Origin: a virus | DNA: 64,000 nucleotides | Direction: 5' to 3' (one strand) | Virus record (IMG/VR): IMGVR_UViG_3300025117_000042 | Span: 39,541 to 103,540 of that record | In this document: positions 43,579-51,685 of the stretch, one piece after another | Numbering within the stretch: position 1 is the stretch's first letter | How the letters are laid out: the number at the start of each line of letters is the position of its first letter | The notes under the pieces: generated by a model | Told to the model about the DNA's origin: nothing | The model's database searches: none | The model's input: the letters and a program-made list of their open reading frames with translations, nothing else | Program-made: the position numbers and the translations under genes

Positions 43579-43842
43579 ATGCAGAGGAAAGCTAAGGGTG
43601 CTCCGGTAGTTGATGAGGAGGAGTTAACATCGGCTGAGAAGGATAGGAGAAAGCGGTTATTTAATAGAAAGCTCAAAAGCCCTTGCTTGATCTGTGAAAA
43701 GCCCAACATACCACGTTGTATAAGGAAGTGCAAGACGTTAGAATGCTTCCAGCAAGCCTTAAGAAGTGTACCTTTGTATCAGAAAGCAGTAAATACTGAG
43801 GATAATTCTTATGTGATAATGTATGACAGTGAGGAGGAATGA
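43579..43842 (+). CDS. Small zinc-ribbon-like protein
   Basis: 87 residues, RBS AGGTAGAAGG. Opens with QRKAKGAP, then an acidic region, then a Cys cluster (CLICEKPNIPRC, CKTLEC; about 36-57) likely to bind metal, ending acidic. The RKAK opening recurs in several proteins of this region. Function unknown. Confidence 0.6.
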   Translation: MQRKAKGAPVVDEEELTSAEKDRRKRLFNRKLKSPCLICEKPNIPRCIRKCKTLECFQQALRSVPLYQKAVNTEDNSYVIMYDSEEE

Positions 43843-43857
43843 AAGGGGAAAATTACA

Positions 43858-44199
43858 ATGGCTAAAACTTCTGTGAAGTCCGAAGATCGTACACGCAAAG
43901 TCAGTAACGCACGTATCTATGAGGATGGAGAAATGATAGCTGTAATGGATGGAACAGTAGAAGAAGTAGAGAAGATGGCTCAGAGGTTCCGCAACAGCTC
44001 AAAGCGTAAAGGTGCTGTTGTAGCTCTTAAGTATGAAGGTAAGAAGGTAGAGTTCACTGAAGTAAAATCATTGTCAAAAGAACATAATCCTGACTATGCA
44101 ATAGAAGCAAACGGTGAATGGTTTAATGATAGGGCAAGGCACAATCCCAAAAAGAAAAAAGTAGTTGCGCCTACACTTCCTGTCAGAAAGGCGAAATGA
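43858..44199 (+). CDS. Small basic protein of unknown function
   Basis: 113 residues, RBS AAAGGGG. An N-terminal KxEDRTRKVSNARIY strand region, an acidic helix (GTVEEVEKMAQRFRNSSKRK) and a strongly basic C-terminus ending LPVRKAK. Overlaps the gp47-like gene by ATGA. Possibly nucleic-acid-associated from its charge; no domain recognised. Confidence 0.6.
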   Translation: MAKTSVKSEDRTRKVSNARIYEDGEMIAVMDGTVEEVEKMAQRFRNSSKRKGAVVALKYEGKKVEFTEVKSLSKEHNPDYAIEANGEWFNDRARHNPKKKKVVAPTLPVRKAK

Positions 44200-45233
44200 T
44201 GGATGTTGTAGTCTTTGCAGATGTTCATGCCCATAAACACTCTCAGTTTTCCACTCCAGATCCAGAATTCGGGACTAATAGAATGAGACACATAATCCTT
44301 TGTCTTAGACAGGCAAGGGATTATGCTATTGATAATAGTATAAAGCATGTCTTTATAGTAGGTGACTTGTTTCATTCGAGAGGGATATTGTCTGTTGAGG
44401 TCTATGATCTGATACTGGATGAGATAAAAGCAATGAAGGATATGGATCTGAACGTGATTATAGTTGCAGGTAATCACGATCAAGCTAACAAGTCAGGCTC
44501 TATTACATCTATCAAAGGACTACAAGCCTATGCTGATGTGATAGAGCGATTCTTTATTGATGATGATATAGCTTTCATTCCATTCAGTGAGAGTAAGGAA
44601 GAGATAATAGAACAGTTTGCTATATGTAGATCCAAGAAAGTAAAGAGAGTGTTTGCACATATACCTGTAGCCGGTGGTGAGATGGTGGATGGTTACTACT
44701 CATCCTCTGCTTATGAGGTATCTCTTTCTGACATACAGCCGAAAGCTTTTAACTTTGTAGCTATGGGGCATTACCATATCCCTCAATTCATAAGCAATTC
44801 GAATGTGTTCTATTTGGGTAGTCTATTACATCATTCGTTTGCTGACAGTGGACAGGCTAAGGGGTTCTGGCATATGAAGCTTAGATCTGGAGAGGATCAG
44901 TCTGTATTTTGTCCTACTCTTTATCCAAAATTCATCAAGGCAGATCTGCCAGATAAGAAGTCACTGTTAAAATTCCTTAAAGAGTATAACGGAAACAACT
45001 TCTACAAGGTAGTGATGAGTTCAAAGCTATCGCTTCCTGATACCATAGACAATGTTATAATAGAAGTTATGCAGGAAGAGTTTAAGCATAAGCAACGCTT
45101 GCAAGGCATAGGTGAAGGTTTAAGCTCTAGTCCTATGGAGGTCGTAGAGGCTTATCTGAGGTATAAGGGTATATCTAATATACAAGCTTATGCAGCTTAT
45201 GCTAACAGTGTGTTTAGTAGGTTGGAGAAATAA
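44196..45233 (+). CDS. Recombination endonuclease subunit, SbcD/Mre11/gp47-like
   Basis: 345 residues. Metallophosphoesterase motifs: FADVHAHKH (DxH), VGDLFHSRG (GDxxH), VAGNHDQ (GNHD), FAHIPV and MGHYHIPQ (GHxH). With the SbcC-like ATPase encoded downstream it forms the 46/47 complex that resects DNA ends for recombination. Stops are separated from the ATPase by two small genes. Confident. Confidence 0.92.
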   Translation: MMDVVVFADVHAHKHSQFSTPDPEFGTNRMRHIILCLRQARDYAIDNSIKHVFIVGDLFHSRGILSVEVYDLILDEIKAMKDMDLNVIIVAGNHDQANKSGSITSIKGLQAYADVIERFFIDDDIAFIPFSESKEEIIEQFAICRSKKVKRVFAHIPVAGGEMVDGYYSSSAYEVSLSDIQPKAFNFVAMGHYHIPQFISNSNVFYLGSLLHHSFADSGQAKGFWHMKLRSGEDQSVFCPTLYPKFIKADLPDKKSLLKFLKEYNGNNFYKVVMSSKLSLPDTIDNVIIEVMQEEFKHKQRLQGIGEGLSSSPMEVVEAYLRYKGISNIQAYAAYANSVFSRLEK

Positions 45234-45275
45234 GCATTTTTTAGGGATATTAACTATAGAGGGGAGGTGATACCG

Positions 45276-45509
45276 ATGGCTGAAGTAACGAAGAACATAA
45301 CGAACCAGCATGATGAAATCAAAACGATTTGCAACAGTGAAAACTGTGGTGCTGTGCAGACCACACCAACAAAGGTTTATTACAGAGTTGGTGGGGCTAG
45401 GTGCTCCAAATGCAAGGTAGGAACGTTACGTGCTGCTATGAATACCAGTAAAAGGCAGACTCACAAAAATAGCCGGGATCGTAAACCTCGCGGTGGACAG
45501 AAAGGATAA
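45276..45509 (+). CDS. Small zinc-binding protein
   Basis: 77 residues from ATG 45276 (AGGGGAGGTG upstream; GTG 45267 overlaps it). Two Cys pairs (CNSENC and CSKC, about 22-49) form a probable zinc ribbon, followed by a basic tail (TSKRQTHKNSRDRKPRGGQK). Possibly RNA- or DNA-binding; function unknown. Confidence 0.6.
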   Translation: MAEVTKNITNQHDEIKTICNSENCGAVQTTPTKVYYRVGGARCSKCKVGTLRAAMNTSKRQTHKNSRDRKPRGGQKG

Positions 45510-45515
45510 TAGACA

Positions 45516-45845
45516 ATGTTACATGTGACAACTGAGAATGTGATCGTAAAAGGCGAGAAGTTTGTAAGGGTAAAAAAGATACGGGCAATGAAGCATAAGC
45601 AATTGCCCGATATGTATGTCAGTGATCCACATGGCAGAGCGGTGTACCTGACAGATGACAACAAAGAACTGATAACTCCCAAGAACTTCTGTGTTATGAA
45701 GGTTGGGGAACTGTATGAGCTGGAATTTTTCTCAAGCAAACTTGCTTTTATAGAGGAGTGCGGGGAACGGCTCATGCGGATTAAGCTGTATCTGGCAAAA
45801 GAAAATGAGAACTATGCTGGTGTCCTGGTTACACATCACATATGA
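45516..45845 (+). CDS. Small protein between gp47- and gp46-like genes
   Basis: 109 residues of beta character (RKIRAM-like basic start then YVSDPHGRAVYLTDDNKE), ending by ATGA overlap with the ATPase gene. No motif recognised. Placement inside the 46/47 pair, where coupled subunits lie, hints at a modulator but offers no direct proof. Confidence 0.6.
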   Translation: MLHVTTENVIVKGEKFVRVKKIRAMKHKQLPDMYVSDPHGRAVYLTDDNKELITPKNFCVMKVGELYELEFFSSKLAFIEECGERLMRIKLYLAKENENYAGVLVTHHI

Positions 45846-47449
45846 CCTTCCAGAAAATCATACTAAATAACTTTCAGAGATGGGATCATCTGGAGCTGGA
45901 CCTAGCTTCAGGTGGTCTTATCTTGTTTACCGGTAAGGTGGGATCTGGTAAGTCTTCTATTTGGGATGCACTGACATGGTGTTTGTTCGGTGTAACTCTG
46001 AAGGGACAAAAGGCTGATGAGATAGTAAGCACTTTTGCCGGGAAGGACTGTAGTGTTTTTCTAACAATAGAGGATGGTGATGCAGTTTACACTGTGCAGA
46101 GATACAGAGGTCATAAAGAGCACAAGAATAATTTGTACTTTAAACTAGGTGACACAGACTTAGGTGGCTGGGATACAGACAGTACACAGGAGCGCATTAA
46201 TAGTCAGCTGGGTATGGATGTTAAGCTGTTCACCAACTCTGTAGTATTTGCTCAGGGCTTTAGCAAGGTATTCGTTGCTCTGGATGACACAGAGCAGAAG
46301 AATCTAATAGAAGCATTTATTGATTCTACAGTATATTCTGAAGCTCTGAAGGTGGCAAAGCAAGATGTGCTGGAGTTCTCCGAGAAGGCAAGGGAATACG
46401 AACGGGACGAGGAAGAGCTATTAGCTAAAATAGAGAACCTGGAAGTAGATATAGCTCAGTATGAGGAAGGGCAAGTTAACTTTGAACAGAGACATACCCA
46501 AGCTATAGCGAAGCAGAAGGGAATTCTAAAGGGGCTGATGGATGATTACGACCAGAAACGGAAAGAGCAAAAAGATGCACAGGATCGGTTGCCTAAGATC
46601 CATAAGCAGATTGAGAAATTACAGGCAGAAAAAGACAGCAATGTCTGTACGGCTTGTGGTCAGGGTTTACCCTTCAAACAACAAAATGCATTGGATGATT
46701 TGCAGAACGAAGCACAGGATTTGCGGAGAACCGTTGCAGTATGTGACAGTAGTTTAAAGTACCTGAAGACTCAGAGGGAAGAGACAGCTGAAAACATAGT
46801 GGGGCTGATGGAAGAGGAGGATATCTATGCACAGCTAATAGAAAAGGCCCATAACAAAAAGGTGGAAGCTGAGCTGTTGTTGGTTGAGACACGATCATCT
46901 AAAGCGAGGTACGAGGACAAGCAGGTATTAGCTGAGTTCTTTGTAGAAGGCTTTGGGCCGAGAGGAATTAAGTCTCTGCTGTTCGATGATATACTCCCGG
47001 CGCTTAATCAACATCTGGAATACTATGCTAATATAATTTCTGAAGGAACGATCCAGGTTAAGTTGTTGCCTAACAAGACATTGAAGTCAGGCGATATCAG
47101 AGATAAGTTTTCAATTCAAATATCTAATTCAGAAGGGGGAAAATCATATAAGGACAGCTCTAACGGGGAGAAGCGGCAGATCAATCTGACATTCTTGTTT
47201 GCTATTCAACGATTAGCCAGGGAGAGGCTAAAGTCTTCTATTAATATATCCGTACTGGATGAGCCTTTTGATGCACTGGATTCAGACCATATAGAATCCA
47301 TCTTCAATGTATTAAAAGAGCAAGCAAAGAGTATGTCTGTATTCGTTGTGTCTCATATTGATGACATAAAATCTTCTGCTGCTTTTGATAAGGTGTACCA
47401 TGTAGAGAAACGATCCGGTAGGAGTAGACTTAATGGCATATTATTATGA
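45842..47449 (+). CDS. Recombination endonuclease subunit, SbcC/Rad50/gp46-like
   Basis: 535 residues. Walker A GKVGSGKSS at 31-39, a coiled coil (about 180-340) with a zinc hook CTAC near 270, signature SSNGEKRQINL, and Walker B VLDEPFDALD near 475. The arms are much shorter than in cellular SbcC, as in phage gp46. Works with the gp47-like nuclease to process breaks. Its end overlaps a small zinc-ribbon gene. Confidence 0.92.
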   Translation: MTFQKIILNNFQRWDHLELDLASGGLILFTGKVGSGKSSIWDALTWCLFGVTLKGQKADEIVSTFAGKDCSVFLTIEDGDAVYTVQRYRGHKEHKNNLYFKLGDTDLGGWDTDSTQERINSQLGMDVKLFTNSVVFAQGFSKVFVALDDTEQKNLIEAFIDSTVYSEALKVAKQDVLEFSEKAREYERDEEELLAKIENLEVDIAQYEEGQVNFEQRHTQAIAKQKGILKGLMDDYDQKRKEQKDAQDRLPKIHKQIEKLQAEKDSNVCTACGQGLPFKQQNALDDLQNEAQDLRRTVAVCDSSLKYLKTQREETAENIVGLMEEEDIYAQLIEKAHNKKVEAELLLVETRSSKARYEDKQVLAEFFVEGFGPRGIKSLLFDDILPALNQHLEYYANIISEGTIQVKLLPNKTLKSGDIRDKFSIQISNSEGGKSYKDSSNGEKRQINLTFLFAIQRLARERLKSSINISVLDEPFDALDSDHIESIFNVLKEQAKSMSVFVVSHIDDIKSSAAFDKVYHVEKRSGRSRLNGILL

Positions 47450-47609
47450 TATAAAGCCGGGTGTTGTTTGTCCGGTGTGCAGAAGGTCATATCTAATAAT
47501 ATTAGAAGACCTCAGTTTAGCTTTGTGCAAGCGTTGTGGCTTGCGTCTGTTGCCAGTAAATTACCCTGAAGAGAAAAGAGGTAGGAAAAATGGCCGGAGG
47601 AAGGCATAA
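47433..47609 (+). CDS. Small zinc-ribbon protein
   Basis: 58 residues with AGGAG ten bases upstream. CPVC (13-16) and CKRC (32-35) give a clean two-knuckle zinc ribbon; the tail is basic (EKRGRKNGRRK). It overlaps the gp46-like gene end and the next start. Role unknown; many small proteins in this genome share this design. Confidence 0.6.
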   Translation: MAYYYDIKPGVVCPVCRRSYLIILEDLSLALCKRCGLRLLPVNYPEEKRGRKNGRRKA

Positions 47610-47793
47610 GAAGGTTATTCGTACAGTAACATTGGAAGAGCTGGAGCCACCTAAACCGGATATGGGTAATTTCAGGCCGAAAGAAGCACACCCTAAAAAG
47701 TGTCCTGCATGTAAAGCCTGGATGGATGAGAAAGCTTCAAATTGTCCTTATTGTGATTTTCTTATGGTAAAACATGAATCCAAAGCTAAATAG
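47590..47793 (+). CDS. Small zinc-ribbon protein
   Basis: 67 residues. C-terminal CPACKAWMDEKASNCPYC (about 38-55) is a rubredoxin-type zinc ribbon. The N-terminus is basic. It overlaps both neighbours. Function unknown; possible nucleic-acid or protein-binding adaptor. Confidence 0.65.
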   Translation: MAGGRHKKVIRTVTLEELEPPKPDMGNFRPKEAHPKKCPACKAWMDEKASNCPYCDFLMVKHESKAK

Positions 47794-48061
47794 CATCTGT
47801 ATGCATGCAGTAGAGAGGTTTAAAACAAGAACAGGTGCTAAGTACTCCAGCAGTAAAGTTAGAGAACGTCTTACACAACTGTATGAACAAGCTGAACGTG
47901 TTGAGTTAAAGCCGAAATTCATAGTCACAACAATACTTCAACACAATTTTGAAGAAGCTGAGTACTACAGTGCTGGTGGCTTTATTATGGTTATAGTCAA
48001 CGGTGAGATGAAGACGGTACACAAAGGAGAGGCGCACAAATGGCAGAAAATGAAGAAGTGA
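47774..48061 (+). CDS. Hypothetical helical protein
   Basis: 95 residues overlapping both neighbours by about 20 nt. Helical and basic early (MHAVERFKTRTGAKYSSSKV), then a beta turn (FIMVIVNGEMKTVH). No cysteine ribbon or known domain. Kept because of tight operon packing. Confidence 0.55.
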   Translation: MNPKLNSICMHAVERFKTRTGAKYSSSKVRERLTQLYEQAERVELKPKFIVTTILQHNFEEAEYYSAGGFIMVIVNGEMKTVHKGEAHKWQKMKK

Positions 48062-48228
48062 AATGTTGTAATACAAAAGCAAAGTTTGTGACAGCATGGG
48101 CTAAATGTGGAAAGGCGTTTAACCTGTACGTGTGTAGTAAATGTGGTGTAGTGCTGAGAGAGAATTTGACTGGTTCCAGGCAGGTCATGGCTCTTGATAG
48201 CGGAGGAGCTGTTCATGTACTGGAATAA
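48040..48228 (+). CDS. Small zinc-ribbon-like protein
   Basis: 62 residues. CC (9-10), Cys23 and CSKC (32-35) make a likely zinc site. RBS AAAGGAGAGG. No family identified; overlap with the preceding gene supports a real gene. Confidence 0.55.
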   Translation: MAENEEVKCCNTKAKFVTAWAKCGKAFNLYVCSKCGVVLRENLTGSRQVMALDSGGAVHVLE

Positions 48229-48231
48229 CTC

Positions 48232-48468
48232 ATGGAACGTAAAGCAAAGATAAATACTCCTGTCAGGAAAGCTAAGGTAGATCCAGAACCGGAAGAGGAG
48301 TTACATTACGTACTCTACTGTCACTGTTTGTGGTTCCCTTACAAAGACCCGCAGTGTAAGCCTTTACCAAAGGACGAGTACAAAAAATATGTAGCTATGC
48401 TTAAATCTTGGCATCCTGAGTGGTGGGAAGAGGAGAAGAAGCCCTGGACTGAGGCGGTGAAAGTATGA
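48232..48468 (+). CDS. Small protein with duplicated RKAK motif
   Basis: 78 residues. The N-terminus contains two basic motifs (ERKAKINTPVRKAKVDPEP), followed by Cys/His/Trp-rich middle (HYVLYCHCLWFPYKD) and acidic/Trp-rich end (HPEWWEEEKKPWTE). Perhaps a protein-protein adaptor. No domain named. Ends in ATGA overlap with the next gene. Confidence 0.6.
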   Translation: MERKAKINTPVRKAKVDPEPEEELHYVLYCHCLWFPYKDPQCKPLPKDEYKKYVAMLKSWHPEWWEEEKKPWTEAVKV

Positions 48469-48824
48469 ACACTTTAGTAAAAGGATCAACGGTAGACAAT
48501 CTATTAGATAAGTTTGTATCGTTACTTAAATTTTTGGATAAGGACTATGTGGTTATTGATCGTTTGTCCTTCATCCCTATGGAAGCAAGGAGAAAACATG
48601 GTGAGGTGAAGTGGTTTGTGGATCGACCAGGGGTGTTCTGTTATGCCGCCTGGAACGATGATTATACAGATCCGACACAAGGTAGGTTGAAGGTTAATCT
48701 CAGAGTACTGGAGGATGCTTATTGGCAGCATTTTGCTATGGCTAAGGATAAGGCTAAACAGATTATATTAGACAAGCAAGCCGAAGATTACATAGCACAT
48801 ACTGTGTTCGGAGAGGAGAGGTAA
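48465..48824 (+). CDS. Hypothetical protein, soluble alpha/beta
   Basis: 119 residues with a helical N-terminus (VDNLLDKFVSLLKFLDKDY) and a FVDRPGVFCYAAWNDDYTD segment. Stop overlaps the nuclease start by one base. No motif I recognise. Expression with the downstream nuclease and pool enzyme is the only clue. Confidence 0.55.
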   Translation: MNTLVKGSTVDNLLDKFVSLLKFLDKDYVVIDRLSFIPMEARRKHGEVKWFVDRPGVFCYAAWNDDYTDPTQGRLKVNLRVLEDAYWQHFAMAKDKAKQIILDKQAEDYIAHTVFGEER

Positions 48825-49369
48825 TGAAAAAAGGTGGTGGCAGTCTTAAAGGGGGGGCTTTTGAGCGTCAAACTGCAAAGACCTTATCTTTATGGCTCAG
48901 TAACGGTTCTGATAAGGATTTGCTGTGGAGAACGGCATCCTCTGGAGGTAGAGCATCTACTGGCAAGGCAACAACGGGGTTTGGGGATCTTGGTATAGAT
49001 AAGGATCATCCTGATGCCAGGAGGTTCCTCAAGCTGTTTTGTGTCGAGTGTAAGAACTACAAAACAGTATCTATTACAAAAGCCTTCTTCAACGAGAAGA
49101 ACGATCTGTGGAAGTGGTGGGATCAGGCTGTTACACAGGCTAAAGGCGCAGGTTGTTGTCCTATGCTAATAGCTAAAGGTGACAGGCAACCTACGCTGTT
49201 GATATTACCGACAGAGCTTACTTATCTAATAACTAAGATAAAGTTCTGCATGTTTACTGATTCAACTTTGCAAAGCAGTGTGATAGCTGTAGACTTTAAC
49301 GAGTTCCTGGTTACACATACATGGAAGGATGTTTATAATACAATGAAGTCATTTGGAGGTGTCAAGTGA
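48824..49369 (+). CDS. PD-(D/E)XK nuclease, possible junction resolvase
   Basis: 181 residues. The restriction-endonuclease-like core is clear: FERQTAK (Glu14), GDLG (Asp55), and VECK (Glu75/Lys77), with a later helical/strand part. This arrangement is shared by Holliday-junction resolvases and recombination nucleases. Encoded in the recombination-packaging segment, it could resolve concatemers before packaging. Fold call is firm, exact substrate not. Confidence 0.7.
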   Translation: MKKGGGSLKGGAFERQTAKTLSLWLSNGSDKDLLWRTASSGGRASTGKATTGFGDLGIDKDHPDARRFLKLFCVECKNYKTVSITKAFFNEKNDLWKWWDQAVTQAKGAGCCPMLIAKGDRQPTLLILPTELTYLITKIKFCMFTDSTLQSSVIAVDFNEFLVTHTWKDVYNTMKSFGGVK

Positions 49370-49719
49370 GGAAGTTTGAGACAGGAGCAACACGTAATAG
49401 TGATACAAGCAAGTTTGACTACGAGGGCTTTCTGTCACCAGCTGTGTTAGAGAGGTTCGGTGCTTATATGCACAAGCATCGTACACAAGCTGATGGTAAT
49501 TTCAGGGACTCTGACAACTGGCAAAAGGGAATGCCGAAGACACAGTATATGAAGTCTCTCATAAGGCATACTATTGACTTGTGGAGAGCACATAGAGGTT
49601 ATATTGTAATAGACAAGGACTCAGGTGAACGTGTTACAAAGGAAGAGTTGCTTTGTGCTATTATCTTTAACGCTCAAGGTTATCTGTTTGAGATGCTACG
49701 TAAACGGAAAAGACAATGA
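49366..49719 (+). CDS. dATP/dGTP diphosphohydrolase-like protein (DUF5664)
   Basis: 117 residues from GTG 49366 overlapping the nuclease stop. The family signature is visible: KFETGATRNSDTSKFDYEGF, SPAVLERFGAYM, NWQKGMPKTQYMKSLIRH and a helical end. The family is annotated as N-terminal region of dATP/dGTP diphosphohydrolases, which lower purine dNTPs. With the deoxynucleotidase and deoxyribosyltransferase-like genes it suggests deliberate pool control. Activity is inferred. Confidence 0.65.
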   Translation: MRKFETGATRNSDTSKFDYEGFLSPAVLERFGAYMHKHRTQADGNFRDSDNWQKGMPKTQYMKSLIRHTIDLWRAHRGYIVIDKDSGERVTKEELLCAIIFNAQGYLFEMLRKRKRQ

Positions 49720-50489
49720 AAAAGACAGATGACGCAAGCCAGATAGAGCGTAAATCGAAACGGTTTGATACCTCTGAAGATAAGATAACCGCAAGGAAGG
49801 GGAAGGGGGGCAAGGATAACCTTACTCCCTTTGAGCCTGGAGTAGCTTGTAAACGTTATGCTATGGAGAAACAGATGAAGGCCAAAGCTCTGTTTCTGTC
49901 GAAGAAAGGTAATATATCAGATGCGGCTATCGCTAAGGCTGTAAACGCAAGTCATCGTAGTGTTATTAGGTGGCGGCATGACCAGAAATGGGAAGAGGAG
50001 CTGGAGAGGTTTCAAGCTGAGTTTAAGGAAGATTTGGTAGGCATGATACGGGATGCTGCACAGTCACAGATACCTCCTACAGTCACTGATGAGCAGTTGG
50101 TGGGCGTGGTTCAGGAGATAGTTGGCCCGACTGTAGCGACACATCTATCAGAGTTTCTTGTCAGGATACACAAGGCAGACCTGGAAGATCTGGAGAAGCT
50201 GAACATTGCTATTAGACATAAGCTTACTCCGAATGCTGATGGTAAGATTGATGTTGCGCCTATGGCTATTTCACAGCTGGTGAATGCCAAGATTAATATT
50301 ATAAAAGGTGTAAGGCTTATCCTGGGGCAGTCTACAGAGAATATCAAGCCTATCGGTGCTGGTGGGGATGAAGAAATAGCTATAGCTATATCGGTATCCC
50401 CTGAGATAGCACGTAGCTTGAGTACATTATCTAATATCACTGATGCAGAATTTACGGAGCTACCAAAGGAGAATGTAGATGGAGAGTAA
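49716..50489 (+). CDS. Putative terminase small subunit
   Basis: 257 residues, ATGA overlap with the previous gene. A helix-turn-helix (SDAAIAKAVNASHRSVIRWR, about 69-90) for DNA recognition follows a basic N-terminal third; the remainder is helical and oligomer-like. It lies a few small genes before the large terminase and is of the right size. Small subunits recognise the packaging site. No decisive motif, so moderate confidence. Confidence 0.6.
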   Translation: MKKTDDASQIERKSKRFDTSEDKITARKGKGGKDNLTPFEPGVACKRYAMEKQMKAKALFLSKKGNISDAAIAKAVNASHRSVIRWRHDQKWEEELERFQAEFKEDLVGMIRDAAQSQIPPTVTDEQLVGVVQEIVGPTVATHLSEFLVRIHKADLEDLEKLNIAIRHKLTPNADGKIDVAPMAISQLVNAKINIIKGVRLILGQSTENIKPIGAGGDEEIAIAISVSPEIARSLSTLSNITDAEFTELPKENVDGE

Positions 50490-50796
50490 GGAAATATTTT
50501 CCTGTGCAGATGTACAGGAGTTTGCAACAAAGCTACAGCTGGCTGTAGCAACCAGTTTGCAGGAGGAAGCAAAGAACTGTTTGTTTACACTTGGGATAGA
50601 CTTTACTGAAGAGACTACAGTAGATGCTCAAATGAAATTAGCTAATATAGAGATACGAAGTGAGGGTAATAGATTGTTGATCTATAAAAACGGCAGTCTT
50701 GAGTATTCTATAGGCATGGTATCTGAAACTAGGGAGGGAGTTATCTACTGTCATCTGGAAACTGAGATAGAATCGAATGTTGAAATAGTGTCATGA
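50479..50796 (+). CDS. Hypothetical protein near terminase genes
   Basis: 105 residues overlapping the small terminase end. N-terminal helix (FATKLQLAVATSLQEEAKN) then beta-rich half (EIRSEGNRLLIYKNGSLEYS). No known domain. RBS CAAAGGAG. Confidence 0.55.
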   Translation: MESKEIFSCADVQEFATKLQLAVATSLQEEAKNCLFTLGIDFTEETTVDAQMKLANIEIRSEGNRLLIYKNGSLEYSIGMVSETREGVIYCHLETEIESNVEIVS

Positions 50797-50966
50797 AACA
50801 AAAACAACGTACAATTGAATATGACGATATGACTTTAGTAAAAGCCGAGAATGATACTCTAATTTTCACTAACCTAGAGGACATGGTGATTCTCTCCAGG
50901 CTCCCATTGGGGCTTAAGGGTAAAGTTATTTTTATTGTAAATGATAAGGAGGAAACGGGTATATGA
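50793..50966 (+). CDS. Small beta-rich protein
   Basis: 57 residues in ATGA overlap with the previous gene. Basic N-terminus (KQKQRTIEYDDMTLV), alternating beta pattern (NDTLIFTNLEDMVILSRL) and a short acidic end. No family recognised; overlap and frame fit support it. Confidence 0.45.
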   Translation: MKQKQRTIEYDDMTLVKAENDTLIFTNLEDMVILSRLPLGLKGKVIFIVNDKEETGI

Positions 50967-50984
50967 GTAGGTAGGGAGACAGAT

Positions 50985-51233
50985 ATGGACATAGAGCAGC
51001 TTCAGACTGTCAATAAAAACGCAAACAGTATAATATGTAGGATGATGGATGCTACTGGATTAGAAACACGCATAGGCGATCCAGTTATGTTGATTGAGCT
51101 GTTAAAGAAAGAACGAGACAGTCTTAAGGGTATTTTGGAGTATCTGCTGGAAACAAAGGTTATATCCAGCGATATAGCAGTAGACCATGCAACCAAAGCT
51201 CTTAAGTCTCTGTCACAGGAGAAGAGGAGATGA
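50985..51233 (+). CDS. Small helical protein
   Basis: 82 residues, RBS TAGGGAG. Predominantly helical, with LIELLKKERDSLKGILEYLL suggesting a coiled coil. Stop overlaps next start by ATGA. Function unknown. Confidence 0.55.
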   Translation: MDIEQLQTVNKNANSIICRMMDATGLETRIGDPVMLIELLKKERDSLKGILEYLLETKVISSDIAVDHATKALKSLSQEKRR

Positions 51234-51478
51234 TTGTAGATTTCAGGTGGGGCGAAACATCACAAATGTCTGAAATGCTAATAGGAGAGGAGGAAGTAGA
51301 GAGCTGGGTGAAGCGTATTGATGCAATGTCTATTAGTGAATTGGCTACATTACATCGGAGAACAAAAGTAGGTCATCCAGTGTTTACCAATCCGGTGTTA
51401 TATAAGCAATTTACTGATAGAGTTGATAGCTTGGGAGGGATTACACCAGAAGTATTGCTGATAATCAAAAAATACTGA
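51230..51478 (+). CDS. Small hypothetical protein
   Basis: 82 residues coupled to the previous gene by ATGA. Contains EEEVESWVKRIDAMSISELA, a likely helix pair, and a basic HRRTKVGHP turn. No motif assigned. Confidence 0.5.
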   Translation: MIVDFRWGETSQMSEMLIGEEEVESWVKRIDAMSISELATLHRRTKVGHPVFTNPVLYKQFTDRVDSLGGITPEVLLIIKKY

Positions 51479-51490
51479 AGGGAAGGGCTA

Positions 51491-51679
51491 ATGTCTAACC
51501 TAAACCATCCTAATGTAGTGTTTGTTGGGAGAAAAGAAACAAAACGGGGTAAGGTTATTGAAGTTGTTGTAATAGATAAGACTCCTTACTTTGTTATCCT
51601 CTGTGAGGACTGTTCTTTTACCAGCAAACCTGTGGATCAGTGCAAGTTAGACGAAGACGATGAACCTTTTGCAACTTAA
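51491..51679 (+). CDS. Small beta-rich protein upstream of TerL
   Basis: 62 residues, RBS GAAGGG. Beta pattern (VVFVGRKETKRGKVIEVVVI) like a small SH3-like barrel, then Cys39-x2-Cys42 and Cys51, and an acidic end. Function unknown. Seven bases from the terminase start. Confidence 0.5.
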   Translation: MSNLNHPNVVFVGRKETKRGKVIEVVVIDKTPYFVILCEDCSFTSKPVDQCKLDEDDEPFAT

Positions 51680-51685
51680 AATGAT

